64,000 nucleotides of DNA from Panagrolaimus kolymaensis (lineage: Eukaryota; Nematoda; Chromadorea; Rhabditida; Panagrolaimidae), in contig JAJQJQ010000010.1 of assembly GCA_028622995.1 (NCBI GenBank), forward strand, positions 1,798,001 through 1,862,000. Direction: 5' to 3'. Shown here in pieces: positions 48,016 through 63,731 of this stretch (its first letter is position 1; each line of letters starts with the position of its first letter). The position numbers and the translations under genes were made by a program. The notes beneath the pieces were generated by a model. It was not told where the DNA came from, ran no database searches, and saw only the letters and a list, made by a program, of their open reading frames with translations.

Positions 48016-49709
48016 GGAGCTTGAAATGTCTAAAATGTACATGAAAGGATTTAAAACTTTGTTTAGTCAACTAAAATAAAACTATAAATTTATTGAAACG
48101 CGTTTTTATGTATGTTAAAAGTAATAAATAATATTAAATCTACGGGTCAAAATGTTAGTTCCTCATGAACAACTTCCTTCTTTTTCCATAATTGGTTTTT
48201 CCCCACCTTCTATTTAATCAAATAAAAAGGAAATGGAATAAGAAACTAGAACCTTTGATGATAATTTGTCAAATTAAATATGTTGCTCCATCAAATATGT
48301 GTACATTTAGGGGAATTTCCAATCTTTAGTATTATTTTTTGATCGATCTTTAAAAAAAACTTTACTAATAAACCCATCAAAAAAATAGTTTATCAAAAAG
48401 GTCATTATTTTTTAGAGTGATGTCTGAATGAAAAATATCGCCCACAAACGTTAACTATCCTAGACTACAATGATAAAAATCAATTTGTCTGATACGTTGT
48501 ATAACAAACACTGTTCACGCGTTTATTAAATGAATTTCAGCTGTTGAGACAAAAAAAGAGGAACATAAACAAAAGAATCATTTTTAATTAGAAAGAGACA
48601 AAACAAATGACGATGAGAAAAAAAAATCAAGTATTTTTTGGTTTTTCTTTAAGGAACTAAAAAAGCACGAGAAAAGTTTGATACAAAAAAAAATAACAAA
48701 AAAGTGCGTTGACATAATATTTACTAAAAAAAAAGCTTTTAATACTTTGTTTTTTTATTGATCATTATAAAACGATTAACACAAAAATTTTTTATGTTTT
48801 GTTTTGTCAACCTTGTTGTTGTCAGACGTAAAGTAAATCGAAAAAATAATCCAACATGCTTAAATTTCTCATCAACAAAAAAACAAAAATGAAGGTAAAA
48901 ACGTCTAAAAATATTTTAAAAAAATTAGATAAGTATTTTATAACACAGTTAATAACTTTTAATTTAATCATTAAGAATATAAATATGAATTGACAGCTTT
49001 TTAAAAATTAGATTAAAATGATAAATATTTCTAAAAAAAACTTCATTTTAACGAACGTCAATAAACCCATAACACAAAAACGCAAATTAAAAGAGCCATA
49101 ACTGAAGTTATTATAAATGCTTTTACTATCGTGAAAGTCTAATAAAAATCTTCGAATGCAGAGAAAAATAAAAACTAATAAAAATTTTAAAAATCACAAT
49201 TACCTGGGATGTTGAATTTTCATTTGCTTAATTTGAAGTATCTTAGTTGCGAGCATTTAAGAAAAAAGATATTTAATTATTGTTATAAGGTATAATTGAT
49301 TAAAATAAAATAAGATTACTTTTCAATACTTTCGTTTATAAAATCCGCCGTTATAAAGATACTTTGTGTGGAAAATAAAAAAGAAGAAGCATCTTTTAGG
49401 CAAGGCTTTTGCCCTTTTTTGTTTATTCTTTACTTTCATCACAATTTGCTCGTTTTCTTCCCTTGACCACATATCTTATAAAACTGTTACTTTCGCTCTT
49501 TGATTTTTTTATTTCTGGAGGTATACTTAAACAAATTTTGTGATTCATTTTTTTCCATTCTTTGATTTTTTTGTATTCTAAAAAAAAGATATCTTTAGTT
49601 TTCAAATTTATTTACTTTTTTATCTTTTGATATATTTAATTATCGCTAATTAAGAAATTGGCTTATTTTATTTATTTTTATACATAATTTTTAGTTATTA
49701 TCCTTTCAG
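48016..49709. other. Divergent intergenic region between transporter and cullin
   Basis: Both flanking genes point outward, so this 1.7 kb should hold both promoters. It is AT-rich with chance ORFs (for example 49423-49605, minus). No recognised motif or RNA gene is present. Confidence 0.55.
49700..49709 (+). other. Splice acceptor immediately before cullin ATG (candidate trans-splice site)
   Basis: ATCCTTTCAG abuts ATG 49710 with no 5' UTR left between them. This strongly suggests spliced-leader trans-splicing or a 5' UTR intron, and supports the start choice. Confidence 0.55.
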
Positions 49710-52400
49710 ATGTCTTCCTGTGAAAGCCTTGAAAAAGCTTGGGCGAACTTAGCAGGGGATTGGATAAAATTTATTCCAATACCGAAACCCTGTCTATAAA
49801 AGAATATATGACATTATTTTCGTAAGCTATTCTTTTAATTTATGTACATTATATTTATATTCATATTATTTATATTAGGCGTGTTTTCTATTATTGTTCA
49901 TCTCCTTCTGATCGATCATCTTCTGAATTCATTGGTAAAAAACTCTACAAAAAAATTGTTGTATTTCTCGAAGAATATGTTAATAGTTTATATGAACCTT
50001 GCCTATCTTTGAGCGGTATAAAATTGTTAGAACATTTCAACACTTTATGGACTACTTTCCGATTAAATTCTATCACTGCAGATGGAATTTTTTCGTATCT
50101 CAATCGCAATTGGATTAAACAAGAGATAAAAAATAATCCTAGCGTTTATGAATTTTAGAATGTGAGTACATTCTTAGTGAGTTTTAAAATAATTTACATT
50201 TTTTTAGTTAGCAATACATTGTTGGCATGTAAATTTCTTTGTTTATATTGCTGAAGCTTTAACAGATGCTATTTTGAAATTAATCTTAAACGAACGTAAA
50301 GGAGAAACTATTCCAACTTCGCTCATTAGAGGAGTTTTTAATTCATATCGTAAATTTTTTTTTATCTTTTCCTTTCACCATTCCTAAACTAAGATATGAT
50401 ATTTATTATAGGTGTAATGGAAATTAATGATCCTGATAATTCGTCAATTCCAGTATCCCTTGTTTCTTTTCCGACATATAGCGGTAACCGAAAGATTCGT
50501 GCATTAAATATATTCAAAAATTATTTTGAGACAAAATTTATCGAACAAACAAAGATTTTTTATTCCATTGAAATGAACGACTTTTCTTCTTCTATTGATG
50601 TTATGGAATCTTTGGAATCGGCTATAGAATGTTTTAAAAAAGAACGCGGACGTGCTGATCGTTACCTTGATCAATCAACATTGAACCCATTAATGAAAGC
50701 ATGTGATGATATTTTTATTGAAAAATATTTAGATAAATGCAGTGATGCCTTTAAGAATATTCTTGAAAATAATCAAAAAGATGATTTGGTACGGATATTT
50801 AGCGTGTGCAGGCGTATTGATGAAGCTTCACAAAATGTCAGCTCTATATCAGAAGCTCTAAGCAAAATCTTTCAATCTTACATTGAACGGGAAGGTCGTA
50901 TTTCCATCGAAAATGCTACTTCTAAAAGTGCTGAATGCGTAATAATTTTAATTTTTATCGATTTATTTTTTTATTCAAACTTTTTAGAATCCGAATAATT
51001 ATATCAATGCAATACTCGGTGTTCACAAACATTTTAGCTCTCTACTTGCGACTGAATTTAAGAAAGGCCATCCCTTCTTTCAAGCAATGGATAAAGCACA
51101 TGTCAATTTTATCAATTATAATAATGTTACCGTAAGACACAAAACGCTTACCCCTGATTTTTTGGCTCGTTATGTAGATCTGCTTCTTCGCAAAACCGCA
51201 AAAAAATCAAATGAAGAAGAAATTGACAATGCTTTAAACCAAGCTGTGAGTAATGGAATTCGTCAATCTTTTTTTAATTCATTTTTTAGATGATTGTTTT
51301 CAACTATATTGAAGATAAAGATATGTTCCAAAAATTTTATTCAAAGTTGATGGCAAAACGTCTCATTTATCGTCTTTCAACACGCGAAGATAACGAGTTA
51401 ATTATGTTACAAAAACTTAAAGAAGTGTGCGGATTTGAATACACAACTAAATTTCACCAAATGTTTAATGACATTATGCTTAGTAAAGAAGTGTCACAAA
51501 TCTTTAAAGAAGATGTACATAAGAAGGAAATTATTTTGAATAAAATCGATCTGTCAGTTAGCGTTCTAACTTATAGTATTTGGCCATTTAAAAACAGCGA
51601 ATACTGTAAAATTCCATCGGTGATAGAAAATGTTATTAAAAAGTTTACAACTTTTTATCTTGATAAACATAATGGTCGCAAACTTACTTTTCTTCATCTA
51701 CTTTCACGTGGAGAAATTATTTGCAATGTATTTGAAAGAAAATATTGCTTTTTAGTAAGAAACTTGCTATAGTAAATTTATGACAATTATTAATTTTTTA
51801 TTATTTAGCCAACTGCTGGTCAAATCGCTTTGCTCTTATTATATAATGACAAGCTTCAATATACTCTTCAAGAGCTCAGTGAAGCTTTGGAATTTAAAAG
51901 CGATGAATTTTGGATAGTGCTCCAATCAATGGTTAAAATTGAACTTTTAACTATCAGCGATGATGTAAAATATCTTGATACCTCAACTCCAATGGATACT
52001 ATAGTTAGCTTGAACCCCAATTTTTATAGGTAAATGCTGCTATGCTTTTGCTTTTAATTTTCATTATTCTTTTTATTTTAGCAAGAAGTTTAAAATCGAT
52101 TTGACAAAATATAACAATCAACCAAAAAAAGCCCATAAAGAGGATGTTCAAGATGACTTGAATGAAGAGCGGCGAATGGTGATTCAAGCAACAATTGTTC
52201 GAATTATGAAGATGCGAAAGAAATGTACCCATATTGTATTAATGGCTGAAGTCATCCAACAACTTTCTGCTGCACGATTTAAACCAAATGTTAATTTGAT
52301 TAAAAAATGTGTCGGCACTTTGATCGAAAAAGAATATTTTGCTCGAAGTGAAGATGATTTTGATACATATGAATATCTCTCTCAAAAAAACTTTTTATAA
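49710..52400 (+). pseudogene. Cullin (CUL1-like), with two frame lesions
   Basis: Exons from 49710 encode a full-length cullin of about 720 residues. The N-terminal repeats include MTLFSRVFYYCSS and FIGKKLYKKIVVFLEEYVN. The cullin-homology region includes FNYIEDKDMFQKFYSKLMAKRL, CGFEYTTKFHQMFNDI, SIWPF, NGRKLTFLH and IALLLLYND. The C-terminal neddylation domain includes QATIVRIMKMRKK, with the conserved Lys in the IMKMRK context. Cullins scaffold RING ubiquitin ligases, CUL1-type with Skp1 and F-box proteins. Two lesions break the frame. In exon 1 the frame shifts at the GGGG run 49755-49758; one more base would restore LAGGLDKIYS. TAG at 50156-50158 replaces the expected Tyr in VYEF-Y-NLA. 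Everything downstream is intact with normal introns, so this is a young pseudogene or a sequence-error case. Start follows an acceptor directly. Confidence 0.75.
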
Positions 52401-55400
52401 CTATAATTATTTGATTTTAATCATACCTTTTTGTTTTAATTTTTTGCCTAATAAAAAAGAGCTTTAAAATCGTTTTTGTGTTAATTAATTAAAACACTTT
52501 GTTGTAGGCATTTTGCATTATAGAAAGTTATTAGAAAGGACCTTTAATAATTCTTACCCATATTGTTTTTTGGCATTTTTAGTTGAATCAAAATATCATG
52601 AAAACATTTTTATTATTTATATTTCACTTCTTTCTTGCATGAGAATTCTCAATAAAAATGCTTTATTAATATCGGAGGAAAAAGGCTTTAATAAAACTTC
52701 TTGTAACTCTTTTTATTGAACCATTTATTTTTTATTCTTCCTGGAAAAATTCTTTGCACTTTTCTTTTTCTTCTGATGCGCCCTTTATTCTTCCTTTTTT
52801 GCCTTTTTTCTTTCTTTTCAAACATGCTTTTTGAAGAAAGAAAAAACACAATTACCATTTTTATCACCAGTGTCAAAAAACTTTTGAAACACGCTTTAAA
52901 CTTTCTTCTCCTTATTTTTACTTTACTTTTCGAAAGCTATTGAATTTGGCAATTTTGTTGTTTCCGTTTGTCTTCTTTTTTTTTCAAAGAAAGAAGTCCG
53001 CCGCCATCTTCTTCTTCTTCGGCAAAACAACTTTTTTCTTCGGAAGTTTCATTTGCGTAAAAAATAAAAAATAACATTGCTGTTGTCACTTCTTTTATTC
53101 AGATTGAAAAATAAAATAAAGCAATGGCAAACGAGAGACATCATCATATAAGCTTCTTCACACTTTATAAAAAAGTTGAAAGAGAAAAAGATGGCGCCTT
53201 TTATAAACATCATCATTTTTGGAGAATAATGCCATTTAGAAGATTCCTTCCTTCAAAATGCATTTAAACAAACAAATAAAAATTAAACATTTTAAAAGTG
53301 AATTCTTATTGCCTCAAAAAATATTTTTATTAAATAAAAGTTTCTTATAATTACAAGCGTCAACTTCTCTTTGCTTTTTTTTACTTTTAGACGTAAAAAA
53401 TCGACGGTAAAAAGCACAAATTTTTTTTACTCTTCTTCGTTTTTACCCTACCAATGCTTTGTGAAAAAAATACATTCAAGAAATAAATAAATAAAAAAAG
53501 ATGGTTTGTAACAAGAGAAAGTTTTTTCTAATTTTTTTTATCACATTTTTGTTTATTTATTTTATTCTTTCTTTTTGAACTTCTGCTGTAGAATGTGAAA
53601 GTAATTCGTCAGTCGGTGTGTGCAACACATCTCATGAGACCCATGAGAGTTGGGGCAACGTCGTCGTCGTTTGTCCTTATAAAACTTAGGGTCTCTTTTT
53701 TTGTTTTTCTTTAGTTTGTCCGCCGCAAGCAAAAAAAAAAGGATGAGAAAAAAGCAAAGACAACTACTACAGCCACAACTGCGAGTTGTGTTGTTGTCCG
53801 GCTGTCGCACTCGCAACATTGCAAAATAAAATTTAAAATAAAAAAATAAGTTGCGCACTTTTTTTTAATGCTTTAGTTGGTTGGTTAAAATTTTTTTTAG
53901 CTTGGCTTGAGTTTGTGTTATTTCTTCCTTTCTCTTTTTTTAGTACTCTTCTTGTTTTTGGCGTGCTAGTGCTAAAAAAAAGTATATATATAAAATTGTA
54001 TGTGCATGCATGTATGTTTGTCGTCCTAGTGTGCATACTTTCCAATGATGGGAAACTTCAATTTTTTTTCTCCATAATTTTGTCCACATTTTTCAACAAC
54101 AGAAGCCTCGGCATGCTTTTCGCTAGTAGTCACATCCTGGGCTTTCTTTCTTTTTTCCTTTTCCTTCTTACTTAACCGAAGGCTATGCCTCCAATGTTTT
54201 TGAAGACTTCTTCAACATGAATGAAAATGGCAACACGCAGCAAAGAGTTTTCTTGAAAAAAAATATAAAAAATTATTGTTTAATCAAAATGTTTTTAACT
54301 CGAATTTTTTATTAAAACAATTCTTTAATTTTTGGTAAGTTTAGATTAAAAAATAAAAATAAAAAACAAGATGCTCTTGTTCCGGTTTTTCATGTTCGTC
54401 CAAAAACATTTTTCTCTTCCTAATTATGTAACATTTTTTTATCGCATTAAAATTTAAAAATGAAAAAGTTTACATAGTCTTTCCAAAAAATAATTAATTG
54501 TAAAATGTTTGCATTGTTCTTGTTTCTCTCTATTTTTTGTCGCAAAAAAGTTGCATTCATTAAACTCATAAACATGACACGATTTTTTTGTGTTTGTACA
54601 TTATTTACTTTTATTAGCCTTTTGTCATATTTTCCATTTCCATTTTTGTTTGTCTCCCATATTTTTTTTATTTTTTTTTTTGCTTCCTCGCTATTGTAAA
54701 AAATAAATGCGTTACGAAAGAAAAAAGATAAAATATACAACGACGGCGACCTCGTGATGATTGATTTTATATGAAAAGAAAAAAAAAGTTTTATTTTATT
54801 ACAAAAGCTAGAAATCACACAGGGTTCTTCGAACACTGCTTGCCAGTGTGTTGTTGTAAATAAAATCTAGCACTATTTTCAGTCGGCGTTGTTTTTAATC
54901 CATTTTTGAGACTTTTTATTTTTTTTTTCTTCGACAAAACATGTATACGTGTGATTTTTTTTCTCTATCATTTCTTGTTACATATTGTCTCCGGGTTTGT
55001 TCGCTGGCAATCATTTGCATTGTTTTATTTGTTTCTCTTTTCTTTTTTTTTATGGGGTTCTTTCTTTTTATTGTTTTTACCCTTCTTTTTTTCATGTTGT
55101 CTCTTTTTAATCAATAAATTCCTCAAAAATTTTCATCAAAAGTATTTATTTACTTTTATTGATTACAGAGTTTCCTATTAAAAGCGAGGTTTTTATCATC
55201 AAATTTTTTTGTTTATTGCCTCAGTGTCTCACATCTCTCAGCCCTCCGTCGATAATGGTGATTAATAACCAAAAATACCTTGTCAGTTGATAGAGTTAAT
55301 CATTAATTTAAACCTCCCTTCTTGTTGAGTTTTTTTACGTTTTTACGGTTATTTATTTCCCGTGATTATCTTTATCGATGACTCAACTTTGTTTTTAACG

Positions 55401-56412
55401 TTAAAATTAGTATTAGGTTTGATACTTTTTTCCTTCCCTTTTTTTATTCCCTCTCAAAAACGCTTTATATTTTTTACTTCTTTTATTTTGCTTTTTTTTA
55501 TTTATTAATAAGCAGTTGAAAACATTTATCCCTTGACATTTTTTTTACTTCTCTTTTTAGAAAAAAAGGATATAGATGAGGGGCATTTTTGGAAGCAGAC
55601 GACCATTTCAAAAGCGGTAGGATACCGAAATTCCCTAAAGACCTGAAACTAACAAAAAAAAATGATGGAACTGTTGCCTCTGTTCTTCTTTTTTTTGCTC
55701 ACTATCTTCTTTTTTTAAAGTTAGCTTACCATTTTACAAAGATTTTTTCAAAGCTTTTAAAAAATTTATTAACGTTTTTTTAATAAACACTTACTTTTTT
55801 TGGTTCCCATCATCCTCTCCAATAAATTCTTTTGAAATTAATTTGTTATTTTTATAAATTCTTATTTTTTAATAATTATAAATAACCTTCATGTCCTTAT
55901 AATTTTCCACGTGGTTTATCATTCACAAGCTTTATTTCATATTTTTATATCGAGCGCCATTTTTTCCTCCCATTTCGGATGCTTTTAACTGCTGCTGATT
56001 GTGCTGCTGCTGTTGATGCTCGTATAAAAATTTTGTCGTCTGTGTTTTTTTTTTACTCTCAACGCTTGCTTTTATATTTATGACTTTTAAAAAAATTTGT
56101 TAAAAATCAATGTTTATTTTGCAGCTTTTTTTCGCCGTCATTGTCGTCAAAAATAAAATTATTTGTGCCACAATTCTTTCAACATTCCGTGGCTGTGGCT
56201 TCTTTATTTGAGACGCTTTTAAGCATATTTAAAAACTTTGCTTATTTGCGTTTTGCTAGGGATACCAAATTTTTTGAATAATATATTACTTTATTTTTTG
56301 ATCCTGATTAACATTATCATCATCAATAATACCAATAACAACGAATATAATAAAAATTACGTGGAAAAAAAGAGAAACATTCTTTGAATAATAGTTTTTA
56401 TAAAGGACTAAA
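52401..56412. other. Gene-poor 4 kb upstream of the JNK gene
   Basis: AT-rich, pyrimidine-rich DNA with chance ORFs on both strands. A short coding-like stretch after an acceptor at 55555-55560 (KKDIDEGHFWKQTTISKA frame, then GTAGGA) is the only candidate exon. The region probably includes JNK promoter sequence. Confidence 0.45.
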
Positions 56413-58813
<2,401 letters not shown>

Positions 58814-61800
58814 ATTATTAATTATATAATACCACCTATTCCAGTAGTTGATGATGGCAGTAATGTATAGTTATCTCATTTTTTCCCTTCTTTTTCTCTT
58901 TCTTTAACGGGCCACTATATTTTGTTGTCTTTTTATACCGCTTTTTTTTAAAGATGCCAGTTTTTCTTGTACTTCATTTTTGAAAAAAGAAAATTTTGGA
59001 TTTTTATTTGCGGTAAAATTTTGCTGTTCTTAATTTTTTGAAGAAAAAAAACTCTATTGCCTGGTTCACTGTTAAGTATATTTTTTCTTTTATTTTGTTT
59101 TTTATCTGTGATGTTAAAAAGAAGTGCATTGTGTCTCTCTGTTTTTGCTCACAGTTTTGTTACAATTTTTTTTATGATAATGAAAGTATTTTTTGCTAGC
59201 ACTATGTTTTCATTTGAATAAATTTGTTGACAAATAAATTGTAAATCAAATAAAAAAAACTAAAACATACAAACATCTTAGTCATTTTTATTCCATATCA
59301 ATATTTTTGAAAATAACTAAACGGATCTTGAACTCTTCATTTTTGGTTCAAAATGAAATGAGTTTTGCTTTTGTACCGAAAAAAATAAATGGAAAGGAAA
59401 CGGATGAATAATAGGTGCCGAAAATGGCCATCTGCGCGTTTATCCTGCTGCTGCTTCATAAATGAAGAAAAAGAAAAGTAGTATACAGGATAAAGAAGAA
59501 AAAAAGGAAGGATGAAATAAGAGCCTCTTTATGTTCATCAAAAAAAAAAGCAGGAAAGAATGAACTACGCATGTTAAAAATCCGCAAAAGTAGCACATAA
59601 AGCTTCTTAAAAAAGTAGAAAAAGAATCCCTAACCTTTGTAATATCGACATCCTCTTCTTCTAAATTTTGCCAGAAGCATAAAAAAGAGGCAAATTTTTT
59701 TGTTAGTTTTATTTTATTTTTCATTTCTGTTTCGTATATTCTCTGTCGGCTATAATAAATTTAACGCTATAATGAAAAGCTTAAAAAGGTTTATTCCTCA
59801 CTATGTCCAAAGGCATTTTTATTATTGTTATTTCCAACATTTAACACTTTGAAGAATTTTTTCACACCCATTTTTAGTAGCTACTTTAGTTGCACTTTTT
59901 ATTTCGCTTGCTTGCTACTAGTACTACTATTATACCCAATACTGTCGTCTTGTCTGTCTTCAAACTAATTCAGAGGTCGAGCATTTTTTCATTTTTTTAA
60001 ACAGAGCAGATGGTCACGCTTTTCGCCGCCACCATCGTCGTCGACATTTTCGTCGTCGTCGGCACTGCGTCCATGAATTAAATGTTCGCAACAACAAAAT
60101 AAAAAAAGAGGAAGGAAGAAGAACAAAATTGAGAAGAACGAGAGCGCAGCAGTTGCAAGCAACTACGGCACCAATGGGACGACTCCCTTTTCGTTTGGGA
60201 TTTGGATCGATGCAAGCTCAATAATTTTTCCATTCCTCTTTTTTATTTTTATTTTATCCTTATTCGAAGCAAAAAATGCATATTCATTAAAGGGAAAAAG
60301 AATGGCATTTTGGCTATTCGAAAACCGCAACGTCAAAAATACAATGGCTGAGACAATTATCAAACAAGTGTATATTGGCTGTAGTTTATAAAATCAATTG
60401 TTGTATTGTTTATTTTTTTTTCTTCAAAAGACGACGCTAGTCTTTTCCTTCGACAATAGACAAAGAAGTTTATTTTTTCATTCTAAGTTTAGGATTGTAA
60501 GTTAGAATTTTTTTTATTCAAGGATTTGTTTGTTGTTAGAATTCCGAAAAAAAACTAAGCCATCTGGATTTGTAGAATTTGTATTTTGATTTAAAAATTA
60601 TTGGGCTATATTTATTATTAGTAATAGAAGTAACCTGCAAAATATTCTAAAAAAGAGTAAAAAAATAAGAGGATTCTTTTATTTTATTTTTTTACTTTTC
60701 TGGGTTTCTATTTTTTATTTAATCCGTAAAGCTGCAACCATGTTTTCTTTTTGCGTATCAGAAATAAATTACTGTATCCAACAGAAAAAGAGTTTTATCC
60801 ACTTTTTTTAAACGTACATAATGGAAAAAGTCTGCATTCTGAAAAACAGCTTTGAAATTCTTTTTTGCACCAGACAGTGCCATGAAAGATGCTTGTGGTT
60901 GTGACGGCAGTGTTCGTTCGTTCTTCTCTTTAGAAGCTTAGAAAATAACTAAAAAAAAGTAAGAATCTTTTTTTTTCTTTTTGCGTGCTAAACTTCACTC
61001 ATTTCAGACAAACTCGGAGCAAGCCCTTTTTGTTGGCACACTGACTTATTTTTTTTTCTTCTTCTTTGCCATCGTCGTTGAGCCCATACACAACGAGATG
61101 AGACTTTGCTTGCTTCCGTATAAAGCGGATTCAACTCTTTTTTTCTTTTGCCATAGGCGAGTTAGATGTGCCGTTATGCTACAAATACTTTTTCAAGAGT
61201 AAGAAGCAAGAAAGATGCTTATTGCTTTTTTTGCTGCTTGCTTCTACTACAGCTACTAGTAGTCTTGCTGCCTTCTCGAGAGTTGTTGTTGTGTCGTCGT
61301 GTATATGCGACTTGTTTAAAATGCTAGTCTCATCTCAGTCAGTCGTCGATGAGTGCGCACTTGGTTGGTTTGTTTGTGCCATCGTCGTTGCATGGCCTCG
61401 TTGACAGCTTTACGAATTTGGTGGCAGTGGGGTATCGGTTTGGTGGCAAGCTTAGCTATTGGTGTGCCAGAAAAATACAACGGCAGCATAGAATATATAT
61501 TATATTTTATTTTTTCGCGCCGCTCATTCAATTTCTTTCTTCTCTCCTCATTTTTTTACTTGGCTTTATAGCAGTCAAGCCTTTTTTCAAATGTCAATGC
61601 AAAAAGAGTTTTTGTTGCTTCAGAAGTTTCTCGTCAACAAAAAAGTTAGTTTTTTACATTTTTTTAATATAAAAATCGATAAATGAAATCTTAATACTTT
61701 TTAATTTTTTTTTGTTTTTACTTTAAAAAATAAAGATTAAGTTTCTTTATTAAAAAGCTTAAACACTGCGGCCCAAAGAGTAATGACTCTTCGCTTTGTA

Positions 61801-63487
61801 AACAAGCAGACATCTCCATTTCTGTTGCCTAAATATATACATGCGTAGTATTACTTATGCTCAAATTTATACAATGAATACATCAAAAAAAATTTGACAT
61901 TTTTATTGCTGTTTAAAAATTTAAAAGTGCATAATTTTTGATATTAGCGTAATTTTATGGCATTTTTTACAATTCTGACAATATTTATTTTAGCAGACTA
62001 ATTTTATCCATAAAATTTGTATTGTTTTAACGCCTTAAAGCAGCTGCAAACTTTTCTTTTTATTTAATTTTTTTAAATTAAAAAGAAAAAACTGTATCTA
62101 TTTGACAAAATATGTTTACTCAAAATTGTAAAACATTGCAAAAAATATTTAATTCTTTTTTTACTTTTAAATTTTTTTATTTAATTAATGATTATTACAA
62201 AAAAAAACTTAAACACAAAATGCACCACCATAATAATTAATTTGAGGGTGTGTGTATGTATTTTAAGACGCAACTAGCTTTCAGTAGCAGTGGCATTAAA
62301 AAAAGCCAACCAAACACCTGCTAAAGATTTTTAATAAGTGCGCAGACTCAACTCCTCTCATAAGCTCAAATCTCTCTCTGCCCGCCTCAATAAGCAGCAG
62401 CAGAAAGCAAGCAAGTAGTAGTATAATTCTAATTGGACCTGAGTGAATGAGTCTTTTTTATTCAATACTATAGTTGGACTATAAAATTGACTGACAAAAC
62501 ATTTTTTATTTTTTACTATGAGATACGGCTTTCTTTTCTTTCTTTCATCCTTTTTTTCTTTTCTTCTTTTGGGCATTGCTTTTATTTTTTTTTATTTCTT
62601 TACTAACACTCTTCAAATAAACCCAATCAAATGTCCACGATCACAAGAAGTGAAATGCAGCAGCAAAAACAACAACCCAAAAGAAGGACGACATTGTTTT
62701 TCCGGTCATGAACGGCCGATGAATGCATGCCATTTACAAATTTAATTTTTGCAACATTTTTTTTATGTTAAAAATGCTATGTATCATCTTTATTTATTTA
62801 AATAATTCTACCATAAATATTTTTAGGATATTATTTGAAAATATTAATTAATTTTTTTAATTTGTAAAAAATAATTAATATTTGTCTTTGCTTGCATTTG
62901 GCTTTCATCAGTGACTTTGGTGTAAATAAACACGACTAAGGCACGCGGTGAATGCCAATTGCGGTAAAAGGCTATCTTAAAAAGAAAAAATGTTAAATAT
63001 ATTTATTGACATTCTTCCTACATTATAGCTGGTTTCGAAAATGATAAAAAAAATAAAAGGTAAGTAAAATGAAAGTAATATTTGAGAATTACGTGGCTTG
63101 TTTACATAATATTCAAGTTAATGGAAATTCCAATAAAAACAAATCATACGAGGATATGATAAAGACTTTAGAGAAAAAAGGGAGCAAAGAATCAAAAGTT
63201 TAAGGATGTTATGAATTAAAAAAATTGTTTGAAAAAAAAGAAGTAAGATATAAAAAAATAATAAAAATATAATGAAGATAAAAAGAAAATTTGGAAAAAA
63301 GGAAATATTATCAGTTTCCAATAAAACGAAAATGACAACTAAGTTAAAATACCCTACAATCCAAACAAAATCCCTAACAGAAGTTGAAATAATAATTAAA
63401 CAAAGGGAAAATAGAAACGCTTTTAAGAAAACATTTCATATAAAAAAACTTTATTAAATATTTAATTTAAAAATCGAGAACTTTTTG
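58814..63487. other. Downstream intergenic tract, no gene seen
   Basis: AT-rich. It includes the JNK 3' UTR, then chance ORFs. A less AT-rich patch at 61230-61480 has several overlapping open frames on both strands and CAGT/GTCGTC words. GTC/GAC triplet runs occur near 60030-60062. No RNA gene or mobile element is recognised. Confidence 0.5.
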
Positions 63488-63571
63488 GAAAGACATTTTG
63501 AATTTGATAAATCAGAATTGAAATTTTCTCAAAAATCATTTTTGCCCCTATTTTTTTAATTTTATCTATGG
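63488..63571. repeat. Direct repeat, left copy
   Basis: About 84 bp, beginning AAAGACATTTTGAATTTGAT and ending TTTATCTATGGA. It is repeated with few differences at 63648-63731, a spacing of 160 bp between starts. Confidence 0.8.
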
Positions 63572-63647
63572 AACTCTTTGTTGATCCATCAAGTTTTCAA
63601 GAACTTGTGTAAAATAAAATATCCTATCAACGGGAAGATTTTTGCAG

Positions 63648-63731
63648 AAAAGACATTTTGAATTTGATAAAACAGAAATAAAATATTCTCAAAAATCATT
63701 TTTGCCCTATTTTTTTAAACTTTATCTATGG
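63648..63731. repeat. Direct repeat, right copy
   Basis: Second copy of the 84 bp unit. It differs mainly by single substitutions and a 1 bp change in the C and A runs. The 76 bp spacer between copies is not obviously repeated. This may be the start of a longer tandem array or a small duplicated element. Confidence 0.8.
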
